Source: Bacteroidota bacterium (GTDB lineage: Bacteria; Bacteroidota; Ignavibacteria; Kapaibacteriales; UBA2268). From it: a stretch of DNA of 33,530 nucleotides. The stretch lies in the NCBI GenBank assembly GCA_021824625.1, contig JAKAKE010000144.1:1-33530 (forward strand). The letters run 5' to 3'. Both the position numbers and the translations under genes were made by a program. The notes below the pieces were generated by a model. It was not told where the DNA came from. It saw only the letters and a list, made by a program, of their open reading frames with translations, and did not search any database. Of the stretch, positions 32,722 to 33,530 are shown one piece after another (position 1 is the first letter of the stretch; each line of letters begins with the position of its first letter).

Positions 32722-33530
32722 ATGCTTTACTATCTTGCATTATGGATTAGACAGACACTTCATACTCCGGGATTCGGTGTGTTTCAGTACATCACTTTCA
32801 GAGCCGCTGCTGCTGCAATAACTGCTCTTATAATCAGCTTTGTTTTTGGACCAAAAATAATCCGTGCTTTAAAAAGAAGGCAAATCGGTGAACAGGCAAA
32901 ATCTGAACTTACTGATATTGGTAACCATTCAAGTAAAGCAGGAACTCCGACTATGGGTGGATTGATAGTTCTCTTAGCTCTGCTCCTTCCTACTTTACTT
33001 TGGGCTGACATAATGAATATGTTTGTCATCCTCATTTTTGTAACTACAGCATGGCTTGGTGCAGTTGGATTTCTGGATGATTATCTGAAAGTAATAAAAA
33101 AACTTCCAAATGGATTGATAGGCAAATACAAGCTTGCAGGACAGATTACAATCGGTTTAATTGTCGGTTCAATAATTTTCTTCATACCGGAACTATTTTC
33201 AAAAAACTTTGATAAGTTTAATACACTGACAACTATTCCATTTGCAAAGGATTTCAACTTTGATTTCGGATGGTTTTACATACCCGTTGTAGTATTCATA
33301 ATCACTGCAACATCAAATGCTGTTAATCTGACAGACGGCTTGGACGGACTTGCAATTGGTACTGTGGGTATAGTAACACTTGCACTTGGTATCATCAGCT
33401 ATGTTACAGGCAATGCTGTTTTTGCAGACTACTTAAATATTATGCATCTTAGAGGAACTGATGAGCTTGTTATATTCTGTTCTGCCCTCGAGGGTGCATC
33501 CCTCGGATTTGGTAGGTTCAACCCGTACCC
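32722..33530 (+). CDS. mraY: Phospho-N-acetylmuramoyl-pentapeptide-transferase, 3' truncated by the window end
   Basis: MraY transfers phospho-MurNAc-pentapeptide to undecaprenyl phosphate, forming lipid I in the inner membrane. ATG 32722 opens an uninterrupted frame of 269 codons to the edge. It shows the N-terminal ITFRAAAAAITALIISFVFGP helix, HSSKAGTPTMGGL near residues 73-85, GFLDDYLKV near 114-122 with the Asp pair, GKYKLAGQ near 134, and NAVNLTDGLDGLA near 200-212. The hydrophobic pattern fits a ten-helix enzyme of about 360 aa, so roughly 90 residues are missing. The last 15 codons depart from the family (SALEGASLGFGRFNPYP), which may reflect poor sequence at the contig edge. Confidence 0.93.
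   Translation, partial: MLYYLALWIRQTLHTPGFGVFQYITFRAAAAAITALIISFVFGPKIIRALKRRQIGEQAKSELTDIGNHSSKAGTPTMGGLIVLLALLLPTLLWADIMNMFVILIFVTTAWLGAVGFLDDYLKVIKKLPNGLIGKYKLAGQITIGLIVGSIIFFIPELFSKNFDKFNTLTTIPFAKDFNFDFGWFYIPVVVFIITATSNAVNLTDGLDGLAIGTVGIVTLALGIISYVTGNAVFADYLNIMHLRGTDELVIFCSALEGASLGFGRFNPY

Overview
The window looks like a contig or contig end from an AT-rich, Gram-negative member of the FCB group (Bacteroidota, Ignavibacteria or Kapabacteria-like). The evidence is lipid A synthesis (lpxB), four secreted proteins ending in type IX secretion (T9SS) type-A-like sorting domains, a B12-dependent methylmalonyl-CoA mutase with its MeaB chaperone, and TATTTTTG boxes (TAnnTTTG class, the Bacteroidota sigma-70 -7 element) upstream of rplS, scpA, aspS and murF. 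I cannot place it below phylum or class level.

Layout. 1-7.5 kb, minus strand: the start of a DUF374-like acyltransferase coupled to lpxB, a RelE/ParE-type toxin-antitoxin pair, rdgB, meaB, a broken secreted Kelch protein gene, and scpA. The Kelch gene sits exactly between scpA and meaB. 7.5-9.4 kb: a DUF4143-type AAA ATPase and, divergently, rplS with a promoter and terminator. 9.4-14.4 kb: five envelope-polysaccharide genes (three GT2 or GT2-like, one GT87-like membrane protein, one GT9), strikingly AT-rich. 14.5-14.9 kb: a HicBA module. 15.0-16.8 kb: aspS. 16.8-17.7 kb: a repeat-rich gap holding a second copy of the last 27 codons of aspS. 17.7-30.0 kb: three giant secreted proteins (1124, 1359 and 1410 aa). 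The first carries InlB-like B-repeats, the second is an M6 metalloprotease with eight FnIII-like repeats, and the third has an Ycf48/BNR propeller, Ig-like repeats and a cohesin-like domain. 30.2-31.1 kb: two unrecognised coupled genes. 31.2-33.5 kb: murF and a truncated mraY.

How the genes work together. Much of the window serves the cell envelope: lipid A (lpxB, acyltransferase), surface glycan (GT cluster), peptidoglycan precursors (murF, mraY) and exported surface proteins. scpA and meaB supply the methylmalonyl-CoA/succinyl-CoA step and its GTPase chaperone.

The least ordinary signal is repetitive DNA. One intergenic family has a conserved CTATAAATAT-type end and a stem whose sequence changes from copy to copy. 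A second family is a C5/G5 hairpin. Both accompany local duplications: 52-bp tandem units near 3.75 kb, a roughly 230-bp unit that includes the aspS 3' end, and a 116-bp unit near 21.2 kb. I saw no CRISPR array, tRNA, rRNA, intact insertion sequence or recognisable new defence system.
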